Positions 27,518-36,738 of a stretch of 64,000 bases of DNA are shown here, in pieces. The position numbers and the translations under genes were made by a program. The notes under the pieces are model-generated. The model ran no database searches, had not been told where the DNA came from, and was given only the letters and a program-made list of their open reading frames with translations. This DNA comes from Clostridiales bacterium (lineage in GTDB: Bacteria; Bacillota; Clostridia; TANB77; CAG-508): the NCBI GenBank assembly GCA_019417465.1, contig DXVF01000012.1, positions 1 to 64,000 on the forward strand, given 5' to 3'. How positions within the stretch are numbered: position 1 is the first letter of the stretch; each line of letters starts with the position of its first letter.

Positions 27518-29101
27518 ATGAAAGTAAATTTCGTAAAATATATTTTTATTGCAATACTTATATCTCTAATAGGGTTTGCTATTTATTTTATCTATAATAA
27601 AGTAGGAGATGAAGATGAAAATAAAGCACAAGAAGAGATACAAGAAGTGCAGTATTCTAAAGAAATAACAATTGGAATTTCAAATTATGATAATATAAAT
27701 CCAATTTTAACTAATAATAAAGAAATAATAAATATAAGTAAATTAGTATTTGAACCATTAATTAGTTTAGATGAAGAATATAAAAAAGAATTATGTCTTG
27801 CAAAAGAATGTGCAAAAATAAATTCAAAATCATATCTAATAAAGATAAATAATGATATTAAATGGTCAGATGGAACAAATTTAAAAGTAGAAGATATTGA
27901 GTTTACTATAAATAAATTAAAAGAAGGAAATAGTGTATATTCAACTAATGTAAGTGAAGTAAGTCAAGTTCAATTAATAGATGATTCTACTATTAGAATT
28001 GATTTAAATAAAGAAAATGATTTTTTTGAATACAATTTAGTTTTTCCAATATTACAAAAAAGTAATTATACAAATGGTGACTTATCTAAAAATAGTATGC
28101 CAAATGGAACTGGAATGTATAAAATCACCAGTATAGATAGTAATAAAATTGTTCTAGAAAAGAATGATAATTGGAGCCAAAAAGATAAAAATCCTAAGAT
28201 AGAGAAGATAAATCTTTTACTTTTTTCAGATATGGGAGAATTATATAATAGTTTTAAAATTGGAAATGTTGATGTGATTCACACATCAAATATAAACTAT
28301 AACCAATATATTGGTACTTTAGGATATAAAGTAAAAGAATATAAAGGAAGAGAGTTAGATTTTCTAAGTTTGAATTGTGAAAATGAAATTTTGAGTCAAA
28401 AAGAAGTAAGAAAAGTAATTTCTTTTGCAATTGATAAATCTAATATTATTCAAGAGGTTTATAATAATAAATACTATATATCAGATTGTGTAATTGATTA
28501 TGGAACATATCTTTATAAAAAAGAAAATGTAAGTTTAGGATATAATATTGAGCAATCAAAAAAGATATTATCAGAAGCGGGTTGGACATATAAAAATAAT
28601 AAATGGCAGAAAAAAAATACTTCAGGAACTACCAAAAAATTATCTCTTAATCTAGTTGTTCAAACAAATAATGAAAATAGATTGAAAGTTGCAGAATTAA
28701 TAAAGGAACAATTAGAACAAATTGGAATAGAAATAACAATAAAAAAAGTTACTGATTCACAATATAAAGAGTACTTGCAAAATAAAAATTATGATATAAT
28801 TCTTACAGGAATAAATAATGGATTTAGTAATGATTTACAATATTTTTATGGAGAAGGCAATATAGCAAATTATAATAATACAGAAGTAAAAGATATTATT
28901 AATGAATTAAAAAATATAAGTGACGATAATTTAGCATGTGAAAAGTATAATAAGTTATTTGAAATTACACAAGAAGATATGCCATATATTACTTTATATC
29001 GTAATAAAAATATACTTATATTAAATCAAAAAATGTCAGGAGAGTTTAATCCTAATAACTATTCTTTATTTTATAATTTGGAGTCGTGGTGTAAGCAATA
29101 G
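27518..29101 (+). CDS. Membrane-anchored peptide-binding protein (SBP_bac_5 family)
   Basis: This 527-residue substrate-binding protein of the oligopeptide ABC type is tethered by an N-terminal helix (6-25) with no lipobox. Family landmarks: LVFEPLISLDEEY, WSDGTNLKVEDIEFT, GTGMYKI, REVRKVISFAIDK-like sequence (KEVRKVISFAIDKSNI) and a C-terminal SGEFNPNNYSLF. No permease genes are adjacent, so it may serve a distant transporter or sense peptides. The ATG at 27518 lacks a close ribosome binding site; AAAGGAGA sits at 27471-27478 with a GTTAGT/ACTAAC hairpin between it and the start. Confidence 0.8.
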   Translation: MKVNFVKYIFIAILISLIGFAIYFIYNKVGDEDENKAQEEIQEVQYSKEITIGISNYDNINPILTNNKEIINISKLVFEPLISLDEEYKKELCLAKECAKINSKSYLIKINNDIKWSDGTNLKVEDIEFTINKLKEGNSVYSTNVSEVSQVQLIDDSTIRIDLNKENDFFEYNLVFPILQKSNYTNGDLSKNSMPNGTGMYKITSIDSNKIVLEKNDNWSQKDKNPKIEKINLLLFSDMGELYNSFKIGNVDVIHTSNINYNQYIGTLGYKVKEYKGRELDFLSLNCENEILSQKEVRKVISFAIDKSNIIQEVYNNKYYISDCVIDYGTYLYKKENVSLGYNIEQSKKILSEAGWTYKNNKWQKKNTSGTTKKLSLNLVVQTNNENRLKVAELIKEQLEQIGIEITIKKVTDSQYKEYLQNKNYDIILTGINNGFSNDLQYFYGEGNIANYNNTEVKDIINELKNISDDNLACEKYNKLFEITQEDMPYITLYRNKNILILNQKMSGEFNPNNYSLFYNLESWCKQ

Positions 29102-29190
29102 AAAGGTTAGAGTTTGCAGATTATTTAAGTGGCAATGTCAATGTATTTTGATATTCATAGTTTGTTTTAGTTGGAAGTGATAATGTTACC

Positions 29191-29353
29191 GCCTCAGAAT
29201 GGTTAATATATATTTTTTTTAAACCAATCTTGAAGCGTGGCAGGCGAGAGAAATTAGTTATCTTTATACCACGCAGTTTAGGTAGAAAAGTAGGATGGGG
29301 TGTGGGGCCATCAGCGATTGGTTTTAAAAAATATATATTAACCATTCTGAGGC
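29191..29353. mobile_element. 163-bp inverted-repeat element upstream of recA (MITE-like or structured RNA)
   Basis: Arms of about 38 bases (29191-29229 and 29316-29353) are almost perfectly complementary, beginning GCCTCAGAATGGTTAATATA. The core is unusually G-rich for this genome (AGGATGGGGTGTGGGGCC) and contains GCGTGG/CCACGC pairing. No credible protein is encoded. It looks like a miniature inverted-repeat element, or an RNA with a long closing stem. The remaining 29102-29190 and 29354-29425 show nothing else. Confidence 0.6.
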
Positions 29354-29429
29354 TAGTATGTGCCATTTGGATTAACTGTGAATGGCGATTAATATATTTA
29401 ATAAATTTTAAAAAATGTCAAATTAGGTA

Positions 29430-29477
29430 TTGACAAAAAAAATTAATAGTATATAATAACAATACAAACAAATGTTT
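29430..29477 (+). promoter_or_regulatory. recA promoter with candidate SOS box
   Basis: TTGACA (29430-29435) and TATAAT (29452-29457) are 16 bases apart. AAACAAATGTTT (29466-29477) just downstream resembles a degenerate Firmicute LexA box of the GAAC-N4-GTTC type. The promoter is convincing; the operator is tentative. Confidence 0.6.
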
Positions 29478-29499
29478 AAAAAGAAATTGGAGGAATATT

Positions 29500-30558
29500 A
29501 TGAGTGCAGAAAATGTAGAAAAGAAAAAAGCTTTAGAAGCAGCCTTAGGTCAAATAGAAAAGCAATTTGGAAAAGGTTCTGTTATGAAATTAGGAGATTA
29601 CACAGCTATGAGTGTAGAAGCAATCCCAACAGGTGCTTTAAGTCTAGATGTAGCATTAGGAATAGGAGGAATACCTAGAGGAAGAATTATAGAAGTATAT
29701 GGTCCAGAGTCATCAGGGAAAACAACACTTACATTACATATGATAGCAGAGGCACAAAAAATGGGTGGAGAAGCAGCTTTTATAGATGCTGAACATGCAT
29801 TAGATCCTGTTTATGCTAAACATCTAGGTGTAGATATAGATAATTTAATAGTTGCACAACCAGATACTGGTGAACAAGCATTAGAAATAGCAGAAGCTTT
29901 AGTAAGAAGCGGTGCTTTAGATATTATTGTTGTAGACTCTGTTGCAGCATTAGTACCAAAAGCAGAAATAGATGGAGACATGGGAGATTCACATATTGGT
30001 TTGCAAGCAAGATTAATGTCACAAGCATTAAGAAAATTAGCAGGTGCAATAAATAAATCAAAATGTGTTATAGTATTTATAAATCAATTAAGAGAAAAAG
30101 TAGGGATTATGTTTGGCAATCCAGAAACTACTACTGGTGGTAGAGCATTAAAATATTATGCATCAGTAAGACTAGATATAAGAAAAATAGAAAACTTAAA
30201 ACAAGATGGAGAAGTTGTAGGAAATAGAGCAAGAGTTAAGGTTGTAAAAAACAAAGTAGCTCCACCTTTTAGAGAAGCTGAATTTGATATTATGTATGGA
30301 AAAGGAATATCAAAAGAAGGAAACATAGTGGATTTAGCTGTTAATCTAGATATTATAGAAAAAAGTGGTTCATGGTTTAGTTATGAAGGAACTAGAATTG
30401 GACAAGGTAGAGAAAATGTAAAGAAATTCTTAATTGAAAATCCAGATATAATGAAAGAAGTAGAAAATAAGATTAGAGATAACTTTTCACAAGCATTTGA
30501 AAAAAGTTTAGGTGATGAAGAATCTAATGAAAAAAATGATAGTGAAGATGAAGAATAA
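29500..30558 (+). CDS. recA: Recombinase RecA
   Basis: RecA catalyses homologous strand exchange and SOS co-protease activity. The 352-residue protein has Walker A GPESSGKTT, VVDSVAALVPKAEIDGDMGD, the DNA-binding loop region MSQALRKLAGAINKS, NQLREKVGIMFGNPETTTGG and an acidic C-terminal tail. The ATG at 29500 follows TTGGAGG. recX follows after 14 bases, giving the classical recA-recX operon. It has no in-frame CGG; the GGT after AGC at about 29905 is out of phase. Confidence 0.98.
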   Translation: MSAENVEKKKALEAALGQIEKQFGKGSVMKLGDYTAMSVEAIPTGALSLDVALGIGGIPRGRIIEVYGPESSGKTTLTLHMIAEAQKMGGEAAFIDAEHALDPVYAKHLGVDIDNLIVAQPDTGEQALEIAEALVRSGALDIIVVDSVAALVPKAEIDGDMGDSHIGLQARLMSQALRKLAGAINKSKCVIVFINQLREKVGIMFGNPETTTGGRALKYYASVRLDIRKIENLKQDGEVVGNRARVKVVKNKVAPPFREAEFDIMYGKGISKEGNIVDLAVNLDIIEKSGSWFSYEGTRIGQGRENVKKFLIENPDIMKEVENKIRDNFSQAFEKSLGDEESNEKNDSEDEE

Positions 30559-30572
30559 GAGAGGTTTTAATC

Positions 30573-31022
30573 TTGTATACAATAGAGGAATTTGATAGAC
30601 AGAAAACGAAAGTTTTAAAATATATAATTTTTAAGAAAAGAACTGAATATGAAGTTAGACAAAAATTTAGGAATGTAATTGAAGATACATTACTTGAAGA
30701 TATTATTCAAGATCTAAAAGAAAATTTATATATAAATGACGAAGAATATATAGAAAGAGCTGTTAGTGAATTTATAGCTATTAATACTCTTTCTATAAAG
30801 CAAATAAAATATAAATTATATTCAAAAGGATTAAAAAGTGATTTAATAGAAAATTATATTGAAGAACATAAAGATGAATTACAAGAATATGAAAAAAATA
30901 ATGCAGAAAAAATTGTACAAAAAAAGATTAATTCAGTCGAAGAGGAAAAATTGAGAAATTTTCTTAAAAGTAAAGGTTATAAAGAAGATAATATAAAAAG
31001 TGCTTTATATGGAGGAGAATAA
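30573..31022 (+). CDS. recX: Regulatory protein RecX
   Basis: RecX modulates RecA filaments. This 149-residue version is shorter than most Firmicute RecX proteins but has the repeated three-helix pattern: RTEYEVRQKF, YINDEEYIERAVSEFI, LSIKQIKYKLYSKGL, LRNFLKSKGYKEDNI. It starts with TTG at 30573 behind GAGAGG. Its stop overlaps the scpA start (TAATG), and the scpA ribosome binding site lies within its last codons. Confidence 0.85.
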   Translation: MYTIEEFDRQKTKVLKYIIFKKRTEYEVRQKFRNVIEDTLLEDIIQDLKENLYINDEEYIERAVSEFIAINTLSIKQIKYKLYSKGLKSDLIENYIEEHKDELQEYEKNNAEKIVQKKINSVEEEKLRNFLKSKGYKEDNIKSALYGGE

Positions 31023-31780
31023 TGCAAAATGTATTAACATTAGAAACAAATAAATATGCAATAAAGATAGAAAACTTTGAAGGGCCATTAGATTTACTAT
31101 GTCATTTAATTGATAAAAATAAAATGGATATATGTGATGTAAAAATTAGTGAAATAACAGATCAATATATAGATTATATTGATACAATGGAAGAATTAAA
31201 TCTAGAAATAACTAGTGAATTTTTAATTATGGCATCAACCTTACTATATTTAAAATCTAAAACTTTGTTACCAGTAGAAACAGAAGAAAAAGAAGAATTA
31301 TCTGAAGAAGAACTTTTAAGGAGAATTATAGAATATAAAAAGTATAAAGAGATAACTAAAAAATTAAAAGAATTTTATGCAGAAAATAGTAAAAGAATAA
31401 GTAAGCTACCTGATGAAATAGAATTGCCGAAACAAAAGTTAGAAAGAGACTATAATAAAGACCTAATTCCGGAAAATTATTCGAAAGTAATAAATAAAAA
31501 TAAATCAAGACTTAATAAAAATGCAAAAAATATTCAAAAAATTGCTATAACAGAAACTTATAGTGTTGGAAGTAAAGTAAAGCAAATGTTTAGAGAATTA
31601 GTAAGAAACAAAAGATTTGTATTTAATAGAATGTTTTCTGTAAAAAAATGTAATAGAAATGAAGTCGTAACAGCTTTTTCTGGATTATTAGAAATGTCTA
31701 GAAGAAGTAAAGTGACAACAGCTCAATTAGAATTATTTGGTGATATAACAGTAGAAAAGCAAAAAAGAAATATATCATAG
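31022..31780 (+). CDS. scpA: Segregation and condensation protein A
   Basis: ScpA is the kleisin of the bacterial SMC complex. The 252-residue protein has the N-terminal FEGPLDLLCHLIDKNKMDI motif, the EFLIMASTLLYLKSKTLLP block, and a winged-helix C terminus ending VTTAQLELFGDI. It overlaps recX by one base. scpB, which normally follows, is not present in the 163 bases before the next gene or elsewhere in this window. Confidence 0.93.
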   Translation: MQNVLTLETNKYAIKIENFEGPLDLLCHLIDKNKMDICDVKISEITDQYIDYIDTMEELNLEITSEFLIMASTLLYLKSKTLLPVETEEKEELSEEELLRRIIEYKKYKEITKKLKEFYAENSKRISKLPDEIELPKQKLERDYNKDLIPENYSKVINKNKSRLNKNAKNIQKIAITETYSVGSKVKQMFRELVRNKRFVFNRMFSVKKCNRNEVVTAFSGLLEMSRRSKVTTAQLELFGDITVEKQKRNIS

Positions 31781-31837
31781 TTATATTTCGATTTTTGTAA
31801 TCTGATTATTGCTATAAATGACTATGTAGCAAATTAT

Positions 31838-31879
31838 AATAAATATATGTCTAATTAATAATTAAAACATATATTTATT
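31838..31879. repeat. Inverted repeat after scpA
   Basis: AATAAATATATGT pairs perfectly with ACATATATTTATT across a 16-base loop in the gap after scpA. It may be a weak terminator. Confidence 0.45.
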
Positions 31880-31943
31880 GGATTAATATTGATTAAATTA
31901 ATAAAAAATGGAAAAAATAGTATTATAGAACAAAGAAGAGGGA

Positions 31944-32633
31944 ATGTCTATGATGCTATTTTTTTTATGTGTATTAATAATATTTCTATTTATATTTTTA
32001 GTAATTAGATATTCATCCATAAGGATATCTATAATAAATTTAGATATAGATACGGATAATAAAAATATTATAAATGATTATCAGTTTGAATTTGGTATAT
32101 ATTTTCTTAGCAAAATAAGAATTGTAAGATTTAAAGTAAATGAGAAAAAAATAAAAAAGCTAGAAAATTCAAAATTTCTAAAGAAGATATCTAGGGTTGA
32201 TTTTGGTCAAATTACGAAAAAATTAGAAAATAAAGTTTTAAGTAGATATAAAGATTTTAATATAACAAAATTTACAAAAGTGTTCTTAAAAAAAATGAAA
32301 CCAGAAATTTTAAAATTTAAATTAATTTTGAAAATTGGATTTGGAGATATTATGCTTACAACTTATGCAGTTCCATTTATTTCGACATTAATATCATTGG
32401 TTTTAAAATTAACTGTTAAGAATGTAAATTTGAAAAATAAAAAAAGAGAATATTATTATAAAATAGAGCCAAAATATAATAAAAATATAATTAATTTAAG
32501 ATTAAATTGTATAATAAATGTAAAAATGGTACATATTATCAATATAATTTATATCTTTTTTATTAAGAAAGGAAGAAGTGATGAATATGAACGAACATCC
32601 TATAGAAGGTCTTATGGTTACAGCCATGAATAG
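31944..32633 (+). CDS. DUF2953 (YtfI-like) membrane-anchored protein
   Basis: This 229-residue protein has an N-terminal membrane helix (3-22), then a basic domain of YtfI/DUF2953 type (FKLILKIGFGDIMLTTYAVPFIS). Such genes typically precede ytfJ in spore formers. The ATG at 31944 follows AAGAGGG. The 3' end overlaps ytfJ by about 50 bases in another frame, so the last 17 residues may not be well conserved. The function is unknown; the sporulation link is by context. Confidence 0.7.
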   Translation: MSMMLFFLCVLIIFLFIFLVIRYSSIRISIINLDIDTDNKNIINDYQFEFGIYFLSKIRIVRFKVNEKKIKKLENSKFLKKISRVDFGQITKKLENKVLSRYKDFNITKFTKVFLKKMKPEILKFKLILKIGFGDIMLTTYAVPFISTLISLVLKLTVKNVNLKNKKREYYYKIEPKYNKNIINLRLNCIINVKMVHIINIIYIFFIKKGRSDEYERTSYRRSYGYSHE

Positions 32634-33219
32634 TATTAGAGATATGGTAGATGTAAATACTATAATAGGAGAGCCTATTGAAGCTCCTGGAAATGTAGTA
32701 ATTATACCAATTTCAAAAGTAGGTTTTGGATTTGCATCTGGTGGAAGTGAATTTAATGGAGAAACAATAGATGAATATAAAAAGAAAGATAAAGAAGAAG
32801 CCATACAATATAGACTACCTTTTGGTGGCGGAAGTGGAGCAGGTGTGAGTATTACTCCAGTAGCATTTTTAGTAGTTCAATCTAATAATGTAAAATTATT
32901 ACCAGTAAATCATACATCATCAATAGATAAATTATTAGATTATGTACCAGATTTAATAGAAAAAGTAAATAGCATGTTAAATAAAACAATGCAAAATAAA
33001 AAGGAAGAAAAGAAAGAAGAAAGACAAGAAGAGAGGAGAAAAGATAAAGAGAGAATGGAATATTTAGAAAATCTAAAAGAAGAATTTGGAGAAGAAACAA
33101 AGTCTAGAACTAAATCTAAAACAAATAAGGGAACAAATAAAAAAACAGCTCCAAAGACAAAGAAAAATATAGAAATTGAATATAGTGATGAAGATTTTAT
33201 TTTTGATGAAGATGAATAG
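32581..33219 (+). CDS. ytfJ: Sporulation protein YtfJ (GerW family)
   Basis: This 212-residue protein carries the GerW/YtfJ core: HPIEGLMVTAMNSIRDMVDV, then GNVVIIPISKVGFGFASGG, FGGGSGAGVSITPVAFLVV and a C-terminal DLIEKVNSML helix. A long charged Lys/Glu-rich tail (about residues 140-212) is extra compared with the usual family end. YtfJ is needed for normal germination of Bacillus spores. The ATG at 32581 follows AAAGGAAG within the upstream gene. Confidence 0.9.
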   Translation: MNMNEHPIEGLMVTAMNSIRDMVDVNTIIGEPIEAPGNVVIIPISKVGFGFASGGSEFNGETIDEYKKKDKEEAIQYRLPFGGGSGAGVSITPVAFLVVQSNNVKLLPVNHTSSIDKLLDYVPDLIEKVNSMLNKTMQNKKEEKKEERQEERRKDKERMEYLENLKEEFGEETKSRTKSKTNKGTNKKTAPKTKKNIEIEYSDEDFIFDEDE

Positions 33220-33260
33220 TATATTTATAAATTTGATTATATAAGATAAGATGTAAAAAT

Positions 33261-33333
33261 TTGACAAAACACGGTAAATTATGTAAAATAAAATTACAAA
33301 GCATTATATTTTTTCATAATGCTAATTAGCATT
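33261..33333 (+). promoter_or_regulatory. Strong promoter and palindromic operator of the degenerate integrase gene
   Basis: TTGACA (33261-33266) and TAAAAT (33284-33289) are 17 bases apart. Downstream is a perfect 16-base palindrome AATGCTAATTAGCATT (33318-33333), and GCATTAT/ATAATGC arms at 33301-33322 overlap it. This suggests a regulated gene, possibly a repressor-binding site from a former mobile element. Confidence 0.6.
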
Positions 33334-33378
33334 GTCCTATAGGAAAACAAATTTTTTATTCAACAGGAGGAAAAAACA

Positions 33379-34425
33379 ATGGCAAGAAAAGGTGAAAACA
33401 TTCGAAAGCGGAAGGATGGAAGATGGGAAGCAAGATATCAAGTTACAGATGAACAGGGAAATAAAAAGTACCGCTCTGTATATGGTAAAACTAAGTCTGA
33501 AGTTAGGCAAAAGCTAAGAGAGAGGAAGCAGCAATCGAGTGCTGTAAAATTCTCAGAACAAGCAGAGGCCTGGTTACAAGAAAAACGTAAGACAGTGAAA
33601 GCTTCTTCATATGCAACATATTCAACCATCATTGAAACATACTTGAATCCATTTTTTGAAGGAATGGCAGTTGAAGAAATTGACGAAAAAGAGGTCGACA
33701 GATTCAAAATGTCAATTAATGATGGTTTAAGTAGCAAAACACAGGAAAATATTATTGTTTGCTTGAGCATGATTCTTCGTTTTCAAAGAAAAAAAGCTAC
33801 AATTCTTGACGATACACTGACTAAGTCAAATGACAGTGGTGTAAAGAAGATTTTAACAAAAGAAGAAGTTGTACGGTTTATCAGGTATTTAAGAGATGAT
33901 ACAGATTTGATTAAGTTAGGCATACTAGTACTTATGTGCACAGGTATTCAAATTGGAGAGCTATGTGCTCTTAGATGGAAGGATATCGATATCCATGAAG
34001 GATATGTAACAATCAGTAGAACGATGCAAAGGGTCTCAGGAAAATCTGTAGGTGAAGTATCTAAAACAAGACTAGTTATTAGTGAAGTGACAGAAAGAAA
34101 GATACCACTATTAGATGTCTTGAAAGTAGAGCTTATGAAACAACAAAAACATACAGGATTCTTACTAACTGGCACAGGAAAGGGATATGAGCCAAGAAGA
34201 ATGGAAAACAATTTAAAACTTTTAGCAAAAGAAGCAGGATTAAATGATGACATTACATTTAGCCAGCTAAGGGACTCTTTTATCGTAATTGCGATTGAAT
34301 CTGAAATGGATTTAAGAGTCCTTTGTGAAATACTTGGCATAAATTGGAGTTCACTTAAGAAATATTTCAAATATATTGCGATTAAGGACTCAAAACAGGA
34401 AATGAGCAAGTTGAATTTAATTTAA
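33379..34425 (+). CDS. Tyrosine-recombinase homologue with degraded active site
   Basis: This 348-residue protein aligns throughout with phage/Tn916-type integrases and with the intact copy at 62423: the AP2-like N-terminal arm (GENIRKRKDGRWEARYQ), the SAM-like domain and the catalytic domain. Key residues are lost. Arg I is Gln (GIQIGELCALRW), the HxLRH box is SQLRDS, and the GHSS His is Ile (GINWSS). The frame is nevertheless open for the full length and has a strong promoter and ribosome binding site. It contains two in-frame CGG codons (33409, 33874), read as Arg by homology, unlike host genes. It may be a DNA-binding domesticated protein or a slowly decaying remnant. Confidence 0.8.
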   Translation: MARKGENIRKRKDGRWEARYQVTDEQGNKKYRSVYGKTKSEVRQKLRERKQQSSAVKFSEQAEAWLQEKRKTVKASSYATYSTIIETYLNPFFEGMAVEEIDEKEVDRFKMSINDGLSSKTQENIIVCLSMILRFQRKKATILDDTLTKSNDSGVKKILTKEEVVRFIRYLRDDTDLIKLGILVLMCTGIQIGELCALRWKDIDIHEGYVTISRTMQRVSGKSVGEVSKTRLVISEVTERKIPLLDVLKVELMKQQKHTGFLLTGTGKGYEPRRMENNLKLLAKEAGLNDDITFSQLRDSFIVIAIESEMDLRVLCEILGINWSSLKKYFKYIAIKDSKQEMSKLNLI

Positions 34426-34446
34426 ATGATAATCCGAACAAAGCCG

Positions 34447-34497
34447 AAAAGAAATCACTAACTATTAATATTGAATAGTTATGTGATTTCTTTTTTT
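34447..34497 (+). terminator. Terminator after the degenerate integrase
   Basis: AAAGAAATCAC and TAACTATT arms pair with AATAGTTA and GTGATTTCTTT, followed by seven T. It also faces the end of dacA. Confidence 0.9.
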
Positions 34498-34518
34498 GTT
34501 TTGTTTAAATATAATGTT

Positions 34519-35764
34519 TTATCTAAGCAAACAGAACCAATTTTTATACAAATATGAAACCATATTCATTAAACCATTTTTCTTAATTTCTTTATCTGAT
34601 ACAACATCTACAGTTCCAATAAGTTTTCCATCTAAGGTAAAGCTTACTTCACCAATTTTTTGACCTTTAAGAATAGGTGCTGATAAATTCTCATCAATTG
34701 ATATGTTTTGAGATATATTTTTATCTTCGCCTTTTTTTAATAAAGTACCAAAATCATCTTTAAATATTGCGTTTATTTCAGATTCTACTCCTTTTGTGAC
34801 AGTAACTTTTTTTATCGAATCATTCTTCTTAGAAAGTTCTTTGTATGAATAATTATTAAAACCATAATCTAATAATTTTTGAGCTTCGGAGAAACGTACT
34901 TTAGTACTTGGAGCTTTCATTATTACAGCTATTAAAGAAAGTCCATTTCTTGTAGCACTTGCAGATAGATTGTATAGAGCAAGTGATGTAGAACCAGTTT
35001 TTAGACCAGTTGCACCTTGATAATTTCTAATTAGTTTATTTGTATTTACAAGTTCAGATTTTCCGGTCTCTTAGACTATCCATCCATATGGTTGTATAAT
35101 TTGTTATAGATGGGTGTTTAGTAAGTAATTCTCTAGACATTAAGGCAATATCATAACTTGATGTAATATGACCATCTTCATCTATACCATGACAATTTTT
35201 AAAACATGTATCATTCATACCAAGTTCTTTTGCTTTTTGATTCATTTTTTCAACAAAAGCTTCCTCACTTCCTGCAAGAAATTCTGCCATTGCTACAGTG
35301 CAATCATTTGCAGAAACAACACAGATTGCTTTTAACATCTCATTTACTGTTAGTTCTTCTGTTTCATTTAACCAAATTTGTGACCCTCCCATAGAACTTG
35401 CATTAGAACTACATGGAACTTTATCTTCTAATGTTATTTTACCACTATCTATAGCTTCCATTATTAATAAAACGCTCATTACTTTTGTTACACTTGCTGG
35501 ACGTAATTGTTCATGAATATTATGTTCGTATAATATTTGACCACTATTTTGCTCTATTAATATAGCACTTCCAGATTCCAAATTTAATGAATTAGAATTT
35601 TGAACTGGTTCAGATTCGTTTGCATTTGTTTGAAGAGATTCTGATAAGCCATAAGAATCAGACCAGATATATGTATATTCTGAACCAAAAACAATTGTAT
35701 AAAAAGATGATATAAGTATTATTAAAATACAGATAAGTTTTATTATAAAGTTTTTTAAGGACAT
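34519..35764 (-). CDS. D-alanyl-D-alanine carboxypeptidase (DacA/DacF type) with a CGG shift
   Basis: This exported penicillin-binding protein trims D-Ala from peptidoglycan stem peptides. The joined protein is about 414 residues. Signal peptide 1-27, SxxK as PASVTKV, SxN as VVSANDC, and KTG as GLKTGSTS. The KTG box lies after the frame change. The zero frame meets CGG at 35065-35063 (RDRKI then stop), and skipping C35065 gives RDGKSELVNTNKL and continues through KTG to the C-terminal PBP5-like domain. Without the skip the enzyme has no KTG motif. The start at 35764 follows AGGAGGGG. Confidence 0.88.
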
Positions 35765-35889
35765 ATAAAAACCCCTCCTAAATAAGATATTAAATCTTAT
35801 TCAAGGAGAGTAAAGAATATTCTATGAATTTTGGAATATAGATTAGATATTATAAAATTGTAGTAAATATAAATGGCATTTATAATAAG

Positions 35890-36565
35890 TTATGATAGTT
35901 TTACTATTCTTACTGTTACTGTGTTCCCATCTGTACTTACATACATTTTTATAGTATTTGGTGAATCATTTCTAAATTTTAAATCTAATGAATTATATGC
36001 AACAGTTGCATCTTTTCCTTGTTCTATATAAGGAACTTTCTTTCCATGGTCATGGTGTTCTGTGACAGTTAATCCACTAGATGCTAAAACAGCATTATAA
36101 AGGGTAGTACTTACTTGGCAGTTACCTCCACCTAAAGCTTGCTCTGTTTTTCCATCAACTATTATATCAGCTTCTTTGTAACCTTCTTCTGCAGTAGATT
36201 TTCCGGATTGTATTACAAAAAGAAAATGTTTTACCACTTTCGACAGTAATTCCATTTAGTTTAGAACAAGTTATTCTAATATTATTTTGTCTATTTTCGC
36301 GTTTATCTATAATATTTGTCGAAAATGACCCGAGTTCTGTTTCTACTGGAGTAGGAGAAGGAGATGTAATTTCATTTTTAGGTTCATTAGTAGTATTATT
36401 ACTTGATTCGTTTGTAATGTTAGTAGTTGTACTTATTCTGCTTATTTCAGTATTTTGATTATCTGTATTTTCAGTTTTATTATTTTCTTCTTTTTTTGTA
36501 CAGCCTGATAAAATTAGCATAATTGTACATAATATTAAAAAATAATTAATGAATTTTTTTATCAT
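35890..36565 (-). CDS. VanW-family lipoprotein with a CGG shift
   Basis: This protein of about 224 residues has a lipoprotein signal (LILSGC, lipid on Cys about 20), a Ser/Thr/Asn/Glu-rich linker and a VanW domain. VanW landmarks: NGITVESGKTFSF before the frame change, and TAEEGYKEADI, GGGNCQVSTTLYNAVL and HHDHG after it. The change is at CGG 36205-36203. Skipping C36205 gives CNTIGKSTAEEGY. VanW proteins are often surface proteins of unknown function near cell-wall genes, and here the gene follows dacA. I chose the ATG at 36565 behind AGAGGTG. Confidence 0.82.
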
Positions 36566-36668
36566 TTGTAACACCTCTAAAAAATATTTTGAAATTATAT
36601 TAATAGTATTTGTATAAAAAAATACAATATTCATAAAAATAAAAATTTGTAAACTTTACAAAAAATAC

Positions 36669-36696
36669 TTGTAAAAAATTCAATTATTGGTATAAT
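36669..36696 (+). promoter_or_regulatory. Promoter of the phosphofructokinase gene
   Basis: TTGTAA (36669-36674) and TATAAT (36691-36696) are 16 bases apart, about 40 bases before the start. Confidence 0.6.
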
Positions 36697-36738
36697 AAGT
36701 AAGAAACATAAGAATACAAGAGTTTGTGGAGGAATTTT

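Noticed and set aside
29230..29433. Open frames inside the 29.2-29.4 kb element
   Set aside because: They follow the inverted-repeat structure, lack ribosome binding sites and have no family resemblance.
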